Source: Sphaerisporangium perillae
GTDB lineage: Bacteria > Actinomycetota > Actinomycetes > Streptosporangiales > Streptosporangiaceae
Length of the DNA stretch: 64,000 nt
Assembly: GCF_023276435.1 (NCBI RefSeq)
Contig: NZ_JALLPO010000036.1
Span: forward strand, 43,327-107,326
Reading direction: 5' to 3'
The position numbers and the translations under genes are program-made. Positions 16,967 through 25,590 of the stretch are shown piece after piece (within the stretch, counting starts at the first letter, position 1; each line of letters opens with the position of its first letter). The notes beneath the pieces are model-generated. The model had not been told where the DNA came from. It did not search any database and worked only from the letters and a program-made list of their open reading frames with translations.

Positions 16967-18415
16967 CTACTCGAAGCCGAATCCCCACGGGAGCGGCTTC
17001 CGCTCGAACAACCCGGCCGGGACGGCGTCGGCGAGCGCCTTGTAACCCGCCGGGTTGAGGTGCAGGTGGTCGCCGACGTCGAGCGTCGCCAGGAGCTGCC
17101 GGGGGTTCGCCGGATCTCGTGCCGCCAGATCGAAATCGATCACGCCGTCGAACCGGCGGCTGGTGCGGATCCACTGGTTGACCGCCTGCCGAGCCGCTTC
17201 CCGGTATCCTCCCGCGTCGTCGTACGTGGCGTTCCCGCCGAACGGCGTCAGCGTCGCGCCGTACACGCGGATGCCCTGCGCGTGGGCCCGGAGGATGATC
17301 TGGTCGTAGGCGGCGATCAGGTCGGCCGACACCTGTGTCTGGGCGGCCTCCGTGGCGGCGGCCGTGCCGATGTCGTTGACGCCTTCGAAGACGATCTGCC
17401 ATTCGACCCCGCTCTGCGCGAGCACGTCCCGATCGAGCCGCGCGAGGGCGTTGGGGCCGAGGCCGTCGTTCAGCACCCGATTGCCGCCGGCCGCCTGGTT
17501 GACGATCGCGATGTCGGCCGTGCCGCGGTGGGACTGCAACCGGTCGAGCAACTGGTCCGGCCAGCGGTTGTTCATGTTGGTGGTGGAGCCGCGCCCATCG
17601 GTCAGCGAGTCGCCCAGGACGGCGGCCGCCGCGGTGGTGTGCTTGGACCACACTTCCACGCCGCTGAGGAAGTACCAGTGATCGACGGGGGTCGCCCCGG
17701 GCAGATCCTCGGCCTCGGCATGGTCGCCGGCCAGCAGGTAGGAGGTGGTCCTCGAGCCGGGGTGGGAGGTGATGGCATTCGATTTCTGGCCTTCGGCCAG
17801 GTAGGTCGTCACAGTGATGTTGGACCGAGGGGCCAGGGTGAAGTTCAGCGGATCGGAGACCATCTGCGCCCCGACCGGGATGACCACGGAGGACCGGCCA
17901 TGGAAGGTCACCGGCTGGGCGGTCCCCGCCTTGATCCCGCTGACGCCGGCCTGCCCGCCGAGCGGGAGTGCCACGGAGACCCTGGTGATGGGCAGTGCCG
18001 TGCCCCCGAACGCGTTGGAGAAGCGCAGCCGCGTCTGCCGCCCGCCGACCGAGATGTGCACGGTCTGCCGCAACGTGCTGTCCGCGAGGACGAGGTTCTC
18101 CTGCGTGAACGGCGCGGGCGGCATGTTGTTCGGCTCGGTGAGCTGCGGCATCGAGACCCAGGTGCCGACCCAGTGGCCGTTCATCTGCGGCGCGACCTTG
18201 GCGCCGGCCGGGCTGCCCTGGGCGCCCATGGCTCCGAGCGCCGGTGACGCCGCGACGACGGCGACCGCGATGGCTCCCGTGACGGCCAGCCTGACGATCG
18301 ACGGCATTCTGTCCATGGGGTGCGCGAGCGCGGGCGGCGCCGGCCTGGGCCTCTTCGACGTGGGGGCACGGCCGTCGTGCAGTGCCGACAGGAGTGCGGA
18401 AAGGAAGCCTGGCAT
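16967..18415 (-). CDS. Secreted SGNH/GDSL hydrolase
   Basis: 482 residues if started at 18415. An internal ATG at residue 34 or 37 would put the signal sequence (SIVRLAVTGAIAVAVVAASP) at the N-terminus and may be the true start. After a beta-rich N-terminal domain of about 200 residues, the SGNH core has block I VLGDSLTDGRG (catalytic Ser), block III (VFEGVNDIG, Asn) and block V (DVGDHLHLNPAGY, Asp/His). It acts outside the cell, probably as an ester or polysaccharide esterase; the substrate is unknown. Confidence 0.9.
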   Translation of the reverse strand: MPGFLSALLSALHDGRAPTSKRPRPAPPALAHPMDRMPSIVRLAVTGAIAVAVVAASPALGAMGAQGSPAGAKVAPQMNGHWVGTWVSMPQLTEPNNMPPAPFTQENLVLADSTLRQTVHISVGGRQTRLRFSNAFGGTALPITRVSVALPLGGQAGVSGIKAGTAQPVTFHGRSSVVIPVGAQMVSDPLNFTLAPRSNITVTTYLAEGQKSNAITSHPGSRTTSYLLAGDHAEAEDLPGATPVDHWYFLSGVEVWSKHTTAAAAVLGDSLTDGRGSTTNMNNRWPDQLLDRLQSHRGTADIAIVNQAAGGNRVLNDGLGPNALARLDRDVLAQSGVEWQIVFEGVNDIGTAAATEAAQTQVSADLIAAYDQIILRAHAQGIRVYGATLTPFGGNATYDDAGGYREAARQAVNQWIRTSRRFDGVIDFDLAARDPANPRQLLATLDVGDHLHLNPAGYKALADAVPAGLFERKPLPWGFGFE

Positions 18416-18639
18416 CGCTGTTCTCCGATCGGCTTCGCCCGTGACGGGCGCATCGGCTCCGAAATGTTTCGAACTATTTCCGAATCATTTCTGGGCAACG
18501 TACGTCGTCTGGATCAAGCGGTCAATGGACTTCGTGAACTCCGCCGGACCGGCCGCCGCCCGATAGCGCCGCTGCCACCTCGAACGCCTCGTTCACCCCT
18601 CGGGCGGCCGGCGACAGCCGATGAACGCTTCTTCGACCC

Positions 18640-18876
18640 GTGGCCGAACTGCCGGCGGTACGGCCGGGACCGATCGGCCCGCGCAACCTGTGGCCGCTGG
18701 ACGGCTCGTACCAGGGCATCCTGTCCGGTGGACCAGAGCGATTCACGGTCCGGTCCGCGGTCCAGGCGATCCGCGACGGCCGGGCCGGCGATGCGGTGTC
18801 CCCCGTTAGTCTGGGCGTCATGGTCGGGATCTTCCTCCTCGCCGGCGGCGCCGCCCTCAGGGCATTCCGGTGGTGA
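18640..18876 (+). pseudogene. C-terminal fragment of an ABC-2 type permease
   Basis: The last part reads AVQAIRDGRAGDAVSPVSLG then VMVGIFLLAGGAALRAFRW and a stop. This is the ending typical of ABC-2 exporter permeases: one last membrane helix and the RxFRW tail. Only this terminal helix remains, and no ATPase gene is near. The stop overlaps the start of the histidine kinase by a few bases, as if the kinase had once followed a complete transporter. The upstream sequence to 18416 holds no gene. Confidence 0.55.
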
Positions 18877-20123
18877 CCACCACCGACCCCGGCGTCTCGC
18901 GCTGGGATCGCGCCTGGCCCGCTCTGCCGTACCTGTTCATCCTGCTTCCGGCGGTCTTCGCCCTGCTGCGGGACTGGAGGCCGGAGACGCTGGCCCTGGC
19001 GTCGTTCGCCGGAGCCTGGCACTGGTTCATGGTCACGTCGCGCCCCGGCCGGATCGAGCGGCCGGCAGCGGTGATCGTCTACTTCGTCGTGACGCTCGCC
19101 GTCATCGGGGCACTGGTCAGGATCGATCCGCTGTTCACGGTGACCGGCCTCGGGGCGTTCATCCAGTCCTTCTCCCTGCTGCCCGGGCGGTGGGCGTACG
19201 GCGGGGTGGCCGCGACGGCCGGCGTGCTGGTCGCCGCTCGCCCTGACACCGGGCGGCCTTCGAGCGAGACGCTCTCCTCCTTCCTCATCGCGGTGCTGGT
19301 CGCCTCCACGGTCGGCCTGCTGATCCGGACCGTCTCCGCGCAGAACGATCAGCGCAAGGTGATGATCGCGCAATTACGGGAGACCGGCGCCAAGCTGACC
19401 GCGCTGGCGGAGGAGAACGCGAACCTGCAGGCCCGGCTGCTGACCCGCGCTCGCGAGGCCGGTGTGCTCGAGGAGCGGCAGCGGATGGCCAGGGAGATCC
19501 ACGACACCATCGCGCAGAGCCTGACCGCCATCCTCACCCAGCTCGAAGCCGCCGACGGTGCGAACGACGACGTACCCGCCACTCGGGAGCGCCTGGACAC
19601 GGTGCGCGCGTTGGCCAGAGAGAGCCTGAGCGAGACCCGCCGATCGCTCCAGGCGTTGCGCCCGGCGCCGCTGGAGGAGGCCCAGCTCGCCGCCGCCCTC
19701 CACGTCATCGCCGCGAAATGGTCGCAGACCACGGGCGTACCCGCCTCCGTGTCGGTCACCGGCGACGCTCGGCCGCTGCACGCGGAGGTGGAGACCACCT
19801 TGCTGCGGGTGGCGCAGGAGGCGCTGGCCAACGTCGGCAAGCACGCCTCGGCCACCCGGGCCGGCCTCACACTGTCGTACATGGAGGATGTCGTGGCCCT
19901 GGACGTACGTGACGACGGGGCCGGCTTCACCCGTGAGGCCGCGGGCTCCTCGGACGCGGGCGGCTTCGGGCTCATCGCGATGCGTCAGCGCGTCACCCGG
20001 CTGGCCGGGAACTTCGAGATCGAGACGGCCCCCGGCCAGGGAACGGGAATCTCCGCCACCGTCCCCGCCATCCCCGCCGACGCGGATCCGGGATCCGCCG
20101 GCCGCTCCAGAAACGCGATGTGA
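18870..20123 (+). CDS. NarL-type sensor histidine kinase (HisKA_3)
   Basis: 417 residues. About five N-terminal membrane helices (residues 15-150) are followed by a coiled linker (MIAQLRETGAKLTALAEENA). HisKA_3 comes next, with phospho-His in RQRMAREIHDTIAQSLTAIL, and then HATPase (LLRVAQEALANVGKHASATR; VRDDGAGF; FGLIAMRQRV). It forms a two-component system with the response regulator starting 4 bp after its stop. The start, ATG or GTG near 18870, overlaps the ABC permease fragment. The system may originally have controlled that transporter, as such systems often do. Confidence 0.93.
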   Translation: MVTTTDPGVSRWDRAWPALPYLFILLPAVFALLRDWRPETLALASFAGAWHWFMVTSRPGRIERPAAVIVYFVVTLAVIGALVRIDPLFTVTGLGAFIQSFSLLPGRWAYGGVAATAGVLVAARPDTGRPSSETLSSFLIAVLVASTVGLLIRTVSAQNDQRKVMIAQLRETGAKLTALAEENANLQARLLTRAREAGVLEERQRMAREIHDTIAQSLTAILTQLEAADGANDDVPATRERLDTVRALARESLSETRRSLQALRPAPLEEAQLAAALHVIAAKWSQTTGVPASVSVTGDARPLHAEVETTLLRVAQEALANVGKHASATRAGLTLSYMEDVVALDVRDDGAGFTREAAGSSDAGGFGLIAMRQRVTRLAGNFEIETAPGQGTGISATVPAIPADADPGSAGRSRNAM

Positions 20124-20126
20124 GAC

Positions 20127-20807
20127 ATGGCCATCCGTATGATCATCGTGGATGACCACCCGGTCGTCCGCGACGGGCTCCGCGGGATCTTCGCCGGCGA
20201 CGATACCTTCGAGGTCGTCGGAGAGGCGGCCGACGGGCCGGAGGCGCTCGTCGTCGCCATGCGGACCAACCCCGATGTCGTCCTCATGGACCTGCGCATG
20301 CCGAAGATGAGCGGCGCGGAGGTCATCCGCCGGCTACGCGAGCAGACGCCCGGCATCCGCGTGCTCGTCCTAACCACCTTCGACGACGACGCCGACGTCC
20401 TGCCCGCGATCGAACAGGGCGCCACCGGCTACCTGCTCAAGGACACCCCGCGCGCCGACCTGCGCCGCGCTGTTCAGGCGGCGGCCCGCGGTGAGACGGT
20501 GCTGTCCCCCTCCGTGGCCGGCGTGCTGACGCAGAGAATGCGCATGCCGGAACAGCGGACGCTGAGCCGCCGGGAGGTCGAGGTGCTGGGGCTCATCGCC
20601 CGAGGCGCGACCAATCGCGAGGTGGCCGCGAAACTGTTCATCACCGAGGCGACGGTGAAGACGCATGTGCTGCACATCTTCGCCAAACTCGAGGTGAACG
20701 ACCGGGCGGCCGCGGTCGCGGCGGCATACGAGACCGGCCTGCTCAGACCGGCCGGCGAATCCGACCAGAGGCTTCTGGAGAAGGCCCCCGATCAAGGGGC
20801 TTCCTGA
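20127..20807 (+). CDS. NarL/LuxR-family response regulator
   Basis: 226 residues. The receiver domain has phospho-acceptor Asp in DVVLMDLRMPKMSGAEV (about residue 54) and the conserved Lys in GYLLKDTPRADL. The LuxR HTH is at about residues 150-210 (LSRREVEVLGLIARGATNRE, AAKLFITEATVKTHVLHIFA). It is paired with the kinase upstream, 3 bp apart, and is certainly co-transcribed with it. Targets are unknown. Confidence 0.95.
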   Translation: MAIRMIIVDDHPVVRDGLRGIFAGDDTFEVVGEAADGPEALVVAMRTNPDVVLMDLRMPKMSGAEVIRRLREQTPGIRVLVLTTFDDDADVLPAIEQGATGYLLKDTPRADLRRAVQAAARGETVLSPSVAGVLTQRMRMPEQRTLSRREVEVLGLIARGATNREVAAKLFITEATVKTHVLHIFAKLEVNDRAAAVAAAYETGLLRPAGESDQRLLEKAPDQGAS

Positions 20808-20872
20808 AGAGGCTTCCGATCAGAGGGCCTTTCAACGAGCTTCCGGCCACCGGGACCACGTCGCCTGCTCAT

Positions 20873-21502
20873 CTATCCGTAGGTGGGATGCTGCGGCCAG
20901 CCGGGCGGTGAGTCCTCCCAGTCCTCCTGGCGGCCGTACGGGGTGAGGTCGAGGATGCTGTTGACGAAGACGAGCCGGTCAACGCCGCGGGAGGTGGTGT
21001 TGTAGGTCCGGTAGACGTCCTCGCCGTCGCGCAGGAACACACTGAGCATGAAGCCGCCACCGGCACCGCAATCGTCGGTGAACGAGGTGCCGTGCGACGA
21101 CACGAACGGCACCGTCCAGCCCATCCGCGCCTTGTACGCCTCGATCTGGGCGAGCGGCATGTTCGACACGGTCACCCACGTGACCCCGCGGTCGGCCAGT
21201 AGAGCCGGCCCGGCGGCGGGAACGCTGTTCGTGAACCAGGTGCAGCCCGGGCAGTAGTGGTCCGGCCCGTTGTCCATGAACTGGTAGACGACCAGCTGCC
21301 CCCGGCCCTCGAACAGCTCGAGCAGGGTCTTCGTGCCGGTCGGCGTGTCAAACGCGTACCCGTTGCCGAACTTGACCATCGGCAGGCGGCGGCGCCGCGC
21401 GGCGAGCGCGTCCAGCGCGCGGGTGGCTTCCTTCTCGGCCTTGAGCAGCTCATCACGGGCCAGCTGCCACTCTGCGGCCGAAGCGATCTCGGGTCTCTCC
21501 AT
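20873..21502 (-). CDS. DUF899 family thioredoxin-like protein
   Basis: 209 residues from ATG 21502. Features: an N-terminal helical part (ELLKAEKEATRALDALAARR), then a thioredoxin-like core with VVYQFMDNGPDHYCPGCTWF containing a CxxC pair. VSSHGTSFTDDC and DGEDVYRTYNTTSRGVD are DUF899 hallmarks. Members are widespread in actinomycetes and proteobacteria; no reaction is established to my knowledge, and a peroxiredoxin-like role is only inference. It stands alone between convergent and same-strand neighbours. Confidence 0.9.
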   Translation of the reverse strand: MERPEIASAAEWQLARDELLKAEKEATRALDALAARRRRLPMVKFGNGYAFDTPTGTKTLLELFEGRGQLVVYQFMDNGPDHYCPGCTWFTNSVPAAGPALLADRGVTWVTVSNMPLAQIEAYKARMGWTVPFVSSHGTSFTDDCGAGGGFMLSVFLRDGEDVYRTYNTTSRGVDRLVFVNSILDLTPYGRQEDWEDSPPGWPQHPTYG

Positions 21503-21633
21503 CCGCCGATTGTGCCCGACGGCACCGACAAGAACGCACCTCATCTCCTGGTGCCGGTGGCGACGGTGGCTGTGGCGAGGGCGATGACGAATGCGGTCGC
21601 GATCGCTGCGGGGAGATCCGTCGTGGTCTCCGC

Positions 21634-22551
21634 CTACCGGGTGAACAGATCGGTCCGTCGCACGACGAATTCTTCGATCGTCTGGGCCGGTCGCCCGGTG
21701 ATCAGCTCAACGGTGCGGGTCGAACGGTCGTACCGGTTCTGACGATGCAGACGGGCCATGGTGACGATGTGCTCTTCGGCGTGCGGCCCTAGTCCGGCGC
21801 GGGAGAGGACCCGGTCGACCCAGATGTCCAGCGGGACGTCCACGTAGGACACCGGCCTGCCCAGCGCCCGCGAGTACTCCTCGGCGACACCGGTCATCGC
21901 CTGGGACCGGGGTCCGGTCAGTTCATGGACCTGTCCGATATGCGGCCGCGGATCCCGCAGAACCGTGGCTACGACCCGGGCGACGTCATCGGCCGCGACC
22001 GGTGAAGTCCGGCCCGTCCCGAAGGGCAACTGGAGGGTTCCGCTGTCCGCGATGGATCGCGCGGCAAGCGTCGTGAACAACGGGTTGTCCAGGAAAATGG
22101 TCGGCCGGATGTGCACGACCGGCAGCGCGGACCAATTGAGCACCTGCTCAGACAACCAGTGCAACCGCTGCTGATGTGACTCCTCGGTGCTCAGCACGTC
22201 CATCTGCGACACGGTCATCTGGGAGATGCCGACCAGAGCCTCGAGTTCGCCGACCGCACGGGCCACGGTCGCGACGGTGGCGGCAGCCTCCAGATAGGAC
22301 GGTGACACGCTCATGCTGAAGAACATCCGGCGGACGCCGTCGAGGGCCCGCGCCACGTCGGTGGGCCGCGTGAGATCCCCGGCGACCACGTGCGCGCCGA
22401 GCTCCCGCAGGGCTTCCGCGCGCTCGTCGTCGTGGTGCACCATCGCTCGTACGGCGAGACCATGCTCGCGCAGCAACTTGACGACGGTGCGGCCCACGCC
22501 TCCAACGCCCCCGCCGGCACCGGTCACCAGAACGAGGCTGTCCTCGGCCAC
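21634..22551 (-). CDS. NmrA-like NAD(P)-binding protein (atypical SDR)
   Basis: 305 residues with a Rossmann N-terminus (LVLVTGAGGGVGGVGRTVVK), the second strand AMVHHDDERAEAL, and GDLTRPTDVARALDGVRRMF. It lacks the Tyr-x-x-x-Lys of classical SDRs, as NmrA-type proteins do. It may be an NAD(P)H:quinone reductase or a redox sensor. The ending LITGRPAQTIEEFVVRR is typical of this group. Neighbours give no pathway. Confidence 0.88.
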   Translation of the reverse strand: MAEDSLVLVTGAGGGVGGVGRTVVKLLREHGLAVRAMVHHDDERAEALRELGAHVVAGDLTRPTDVARALDGVRRMFFSMSVSPSYLEAAATVATVARAVGELEALVGISQMTVSQMDVLSTEESHQQRLHWLSEQVLNWSALPVVHIRPTIFLDNPLFTTLAARSIADSGTLQLPFGTGRTSPVAADDVARVVATVLRDPRPHIGQVHELTGPRSQAMTGVAEEYSRALGRPVSYVDVPLDIWVDRVLSRAGLGPHAEEHIVTMARLHRQNRYDRSTRTVELITGRPAQTIEEFVVRRTDLFTR

Positions 22552-22846
22552 GACTTTCGCCTCCCTACTCTGACCAGGTTAAACGCCGCTCCTTGACGTT
22601 GCTTTCCGCCATCACCTTCCCGAACTCCGTCCAGCTCACCAGCGTCAGGTCCGTTCCCAATCCAGTGGTTCGGCGCTTACGACATGAAATCGTGGACCTC
22701 AGGCTGGGAGCACTGCGGCTGATCAGAGGCCTGTTACCCCGGGACCTGGAACTGCCGTGGCTCGGGCTCTGTCCGCAAAGTAGACGTGCCAGGTGGCCGC
22801 CCGAGCGCCCACCTGGCTATGCGCCGTCTGTAGAGTCCTTGGTGAT
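22552..22846. other. Gap with a possible short remnant
   Basis: No supported gene. On the minus strand, a frame ending at 22565 reads TDLTLVSWTEFGKVMAES then NVKERRLTWSE, which has natural codon choice but matches no family I recognise. It may be the tail of a lost gene. Confidence 0.3.
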
Positions 22847-23623
22847 CTAGGAGCGTGGCGACGAACCGGCCGGGACGTCCGTGGTGCAGGTCAGCGGGGC
22901 ATCGTCGGGCACCAGGCCCATCGAGACCGCGACCCGGCTCGGGGAGTCGGGCTGGTAGCCCTCTGTCCTCATGCCGATGATCAGCTTGGTCGCCGGGGGC
23001 ATCGCCGATGGCGTGATGACCATCACGGGGTTTTGGCCAGAGTGATCGTCCTGCTTGACGTCCTTGTTGATGTTGGGCTTCTTGCCCTGCAGGGCGTCAT
23101 TCTTGCGGTCACGCTGCTCGTCCTGCTGGGCGTCCTTCTTGAGGTCACGCTGCTCGTCCTGCCGGACGTCACCCTTGGCGTCGGGCTGCCATTCCTCCCC
23201 GACGACCTTCTTGAGGTCCGCTTCCAGGTTCTGCGACTCGTCCGTTGGCTGGCACCACTTGTTGATCGTGATCTGGGCGGGGATGCCGGCCTGGGCAAGT
23301 GTCCGCTGCATGATCTCCGGGTCGAGTGACTCCTGCTTGGTCATTTTCACGGTGACCGTGCCGTCGGGGTTGGTGTCGACGGAGAATGCGGCCAGGTGCA
23401 CGTGCACCTCATTGCCGGCGGCCACCGGCGGTGCGTTCACCTGGGGGCTGTCGATCGCCAGCGTCAACGCCAGGCCCGTCGCCAATGCGGCGCCGGCCGT
23501 CGTCCCCGCGATCCTGCGGCGGCGGCGAGACCGGCCCGCCGCCACGAGCTGCTGCACCGGCGTGTGCATGTGCACCTCGGCCATCGCGTCCCGCACCGTG
23601 CCCAGTACGTCATTGTCGTTCAT
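22847..23623 (-). CDS. Probable anti-sigma-like membrane protein with charged repeats
   Basis: 258 residues from ATG 23623 (AGGAGGGCGA upstream), overlapping the sigma factor stop by 4 bp (ATGA). Cytosolic N-terminus (NDNDVLGTVRDAMAEVHMHT), Arg-rich stop (RSRRRRR), one membrane helix (GTTAGAALATGLALTLAID) and an extracytoplasmic domain. Inside that domain lie two 12-residue repeats (DEQRDLKKDAQQ and DEQRDRKNDALQ), encoded by a 36-bp tandem at about 23101-23172. The position and topology say it controls the sigma factor; the classic zinc anti-sigma motif is absent. The charged stretch has the look of a flexible or coiled spacer. Confidence 0.75.
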   Translation of the reverse strand: MNDNDVLGTVRDAMAEVHMHTPVQQLVAAGRSRRRRRIAGTTAGAALATGLALTLAIDSPQVNAPPVAAGNEVHVHLAAFSVDTNPDGTVTVKMTKQESLDPEIMQRTLAQAGIPAQITINKWCQPTDESQNLEADLKKVVGEEWQPDAKGDVRQDEQRDLKKDAQQDEQRDRKNDALQGKKPNINKDVKQDDHSGQNPVMVITPSAMPPATKLIIGMRTEGYQPDSPSRVAVSMGLVPDDAPLTCTTDVPAGSSPRS

Positions 23624-24135
23624 CGTTCGCCCTCCTGGCTGTTGACTGTCGCGAGTTCGCCGCGCAAAGCCGCGACAGCGCGCGACAGATGTGCGGTGAC
23701 GGTTCCTGGAGCGATCCCGAGGGCCCTGGCCGCGGTTTCGGTGTCCAGATCGAGGAAGACACGCAGCGCGACCACCTCCCGCTGCCGTCGTGGCAACCGC
23801 CGCAGCGCCGCCAGCAGAGCGGGGTCCACGTCGGGCCCGTCGGCCGCGGCGGGGACCACGGCTTCGTGACCTGTCAGGGCGACCTCGTGGCGGCGTCGTC
23901 GCCACCAGGTGACCCGGGTGTTCAGCGCCACGCGAACGATCCAGGCGTGCGGCGCTGGATGCCGGCTCACCTTTCGCCATGACATCCACGCCCGCGTGAA
24001 CGCCTCAGCGACCAGGTCCTCCGCCAACTGCCGGTCACCCGTGGTGGCTAGCACCGCCCGGAGGCAGGCATCCCGGCTTTCCTCGTAAAACTCCTCGAAC
24101 TCCAGATGCTCCACATCCCCTATACGCACAAGCAC
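23620..24135 (-). CDS. ECF RNA polymerase sigma factor (sigma-70 family)
   Basis: 171 residues. Region 2 is at about residues 12-80 (FEEFYEESRDACLRAVLATT, AEDLVAEAFTRAWMSWRKVS). Region 4 is at 105-160 (LLAALRRLPRRQREVVALRV and TETAARALGIAPGTVTAHLS). GTG 24135 or the internal GTG 24114 could be the start; neither has a clear Shine-Dalgarno. It is translationally coupled to the anti-sigma-like gene. The pair is a typical cell-envelope stress module. Its own promoter should lie at 24136-24340. Confidence 0.9.
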   Translation of the reverse strand: MLVRIGDVEHLEFEEFYEESRDACLRAVLATTGDRQLAEDLVAEAFTRAWMSWRKVSRHPAPHAWIVRVALNTRVTWWRRRRHEVALTGHEAVVPAAADGPDVDPALLAALRRLPRRQREVVALRVFLDLDTETAARALGIAPGTVTAHLSRAVAALRGELATVNSQEGER

Positions 24136-24343
24136 AGCCAGACGCTTACCAACTTCTCGCGTCCCGCTCGGGTCCGTGCCGTGGTGCGCAAAGCACAGCG
24201 ATGCCGTTCAAGGACACTCACCCAGGTCACTGTCTTTGCGAGCGCTCAAACGTCAGTGGCAAACGCGAAAGGTTCCCTGTCACAGGACACTAGAGAAGAG
24301 GGTCGCAGTTTCGAATGCCTCGACAGGAGGTCGCGTGAGGACG

Positions 24344-24604
24344 ATGACGGGCAAGACCTGCCTGGTGACCGGCGCGACCAGTGGGATCGGCAAGGAGACG
24401 GCGCTGCGGCACATGCTCGGCGCCGCAACTGGCGCCGAGACCTCGGTGTACCTCGCCGGCTCGCCGGAGGTCGCCAGCGTGACCGGAGGCTACTTCGTCA
24501 AGTGCAAGCCTGCCGAGCCAAGCGCCCTGGCCAGGAACGCCTGGGCTGCCGCGCGGTTGTGGGCGCTCAGCGAGGAACTTACCGGCCCTGACCCAGGCCG
24601 GTGA
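24344..24604 (+). pseudogene. Short-chain dehydrogenase with large in-frame central deletion
   Basis: 86 residues. The N-terminus is a perfect SDR Rossmann start (MTGKTCLVTGATSGIGKETA). It then jumps to a C-terminal SDR tail (TSVYLAGSPEVASVTGGYFV, then KCKPAEPSALARNAWAAARL and WALSEEL). The catalytic Ser-Tyr-Lys region, about 200 residues, is missing. Start and stop are intact and in frame. The product cannot be an active dehydrogenase. The tail overlaps the 3' end of the broken ATPase on the other strand, marking a recombination joint. Confidence 0.75.
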
Positions 24605-25470
24605 CCAACAAGACGAACGGAAGCCGGACCAAGGGCGCGATGCACTCGCTTGTGCAAGCCGTACCGGCCGGCGGCGTGTTCCTCGATGACGTGAGCGGCG
24701 GCCAAGCGGCGCAGCAGGCATGCCGCCGACGTGACGTCGGCGCCGATCAGCGTGGCCGCCTCCTGCGCGGTGGATTCCATGCAGGGAAGCAGGCCCAGGC
24801 GGCGGAACAAGCGGCGGGCGTCTTCCGCGAGCGTCGCGTACGAGGCGTCGAAGGCTCCCCTGACCCCGCTGTGCGGGTCTCCGTCCACCTCCAGGCCGTC
24901 GAGTCGGTTGGCGGCCAGGGCGGCGACAAAGGCGGCGATGCTGGTGTGCGGGCGGGCGGCCAGGTTGGCGGCGGCGACACGCAGCGCCAGCGGAAGGTTG
25001 CCGCACAGCGTGGCCAGTTCCGCGGTCGCCTTCGGGTGTGCGACGGCCCGGTCGGCGAGCAGGTCGGCCAGCAGGTCTCGGGCCTCGCGGTCGGACAGGA
25101 CGTCGAGGACCATCGAGCGCGCGCCGTCGCGGGCGATCAGCCCGGTCAGCCGTTCCCGGCTGGTGACCAGGGCGACACAGCCGGGGCTGCCAGGCAGGAG
25201 CGGCCGCACCTGCCCGGCGTCGCGGGCGTCGTCCAGCAGCACCAGCACCCGTTTGCCGTCCAGAAGGCTGCGGTACAGGGCACTCGCCTCATCCACATCG
25301 GCGGGCACCCGGTCCACGCCCAGTGCTCGCAGGAGCCTGGCCAGGGCCTCGATCGGGGGCACCGGGCGGCTCCCGCCGTACCCGTGCAGGTTCACGTAGA
25401 GCTGCCCATCAAGGAACCGGCCGCGTACCCGATGCGCCCAGTGCACCGACGGATGATTCCGGGGGGTATC
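24490..25470 (-). pseudogene. NB-ARC/AfsR-type regulator fragment lacking P-loop
   Basis: The homologous part starts at VHWAHRVRGRFLDGQLYVNL, which in AfsR-like ATPases follows directly after the Walker A loop. Here the GxGGxGKT is missing. Walker B-like RVLVLLDDARDAGQVRPLLP, then TSRERLTGLIARDG and GNLPLALRVAAANLAARPHT follow as in AfsR/SARP regulators. The winged-helix part (YATLAEDARRLFRRLGLLPC) and RRLAAAHVIEEHAAGRYGLH are present. After that it turns into unrelated sequence that is antisense to the SDR remnant. Both ends are lost, so this is a fragment. Confidence 0.75.
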
Positions 25471-25590
25471 GCCTTGCCCTGGGTGGCGATGAGCCCCCAC
25501 GAGGGCGGCGAACACCTGCCGGAGCTTGTCGGCCTGCAGATAGAGGTCGGTGCCGGTGGTCCCGTCAGGGAGCGCCGATGACGGCCGTCA

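Noticed and set aside
18522..19373. Antisense gene over the start of the histidine kinase
   Set aside because: The low-complexity Arg/Asp/Gly/His-rich product is typical of shadow frames; the plus strand encodes a clear kinase.
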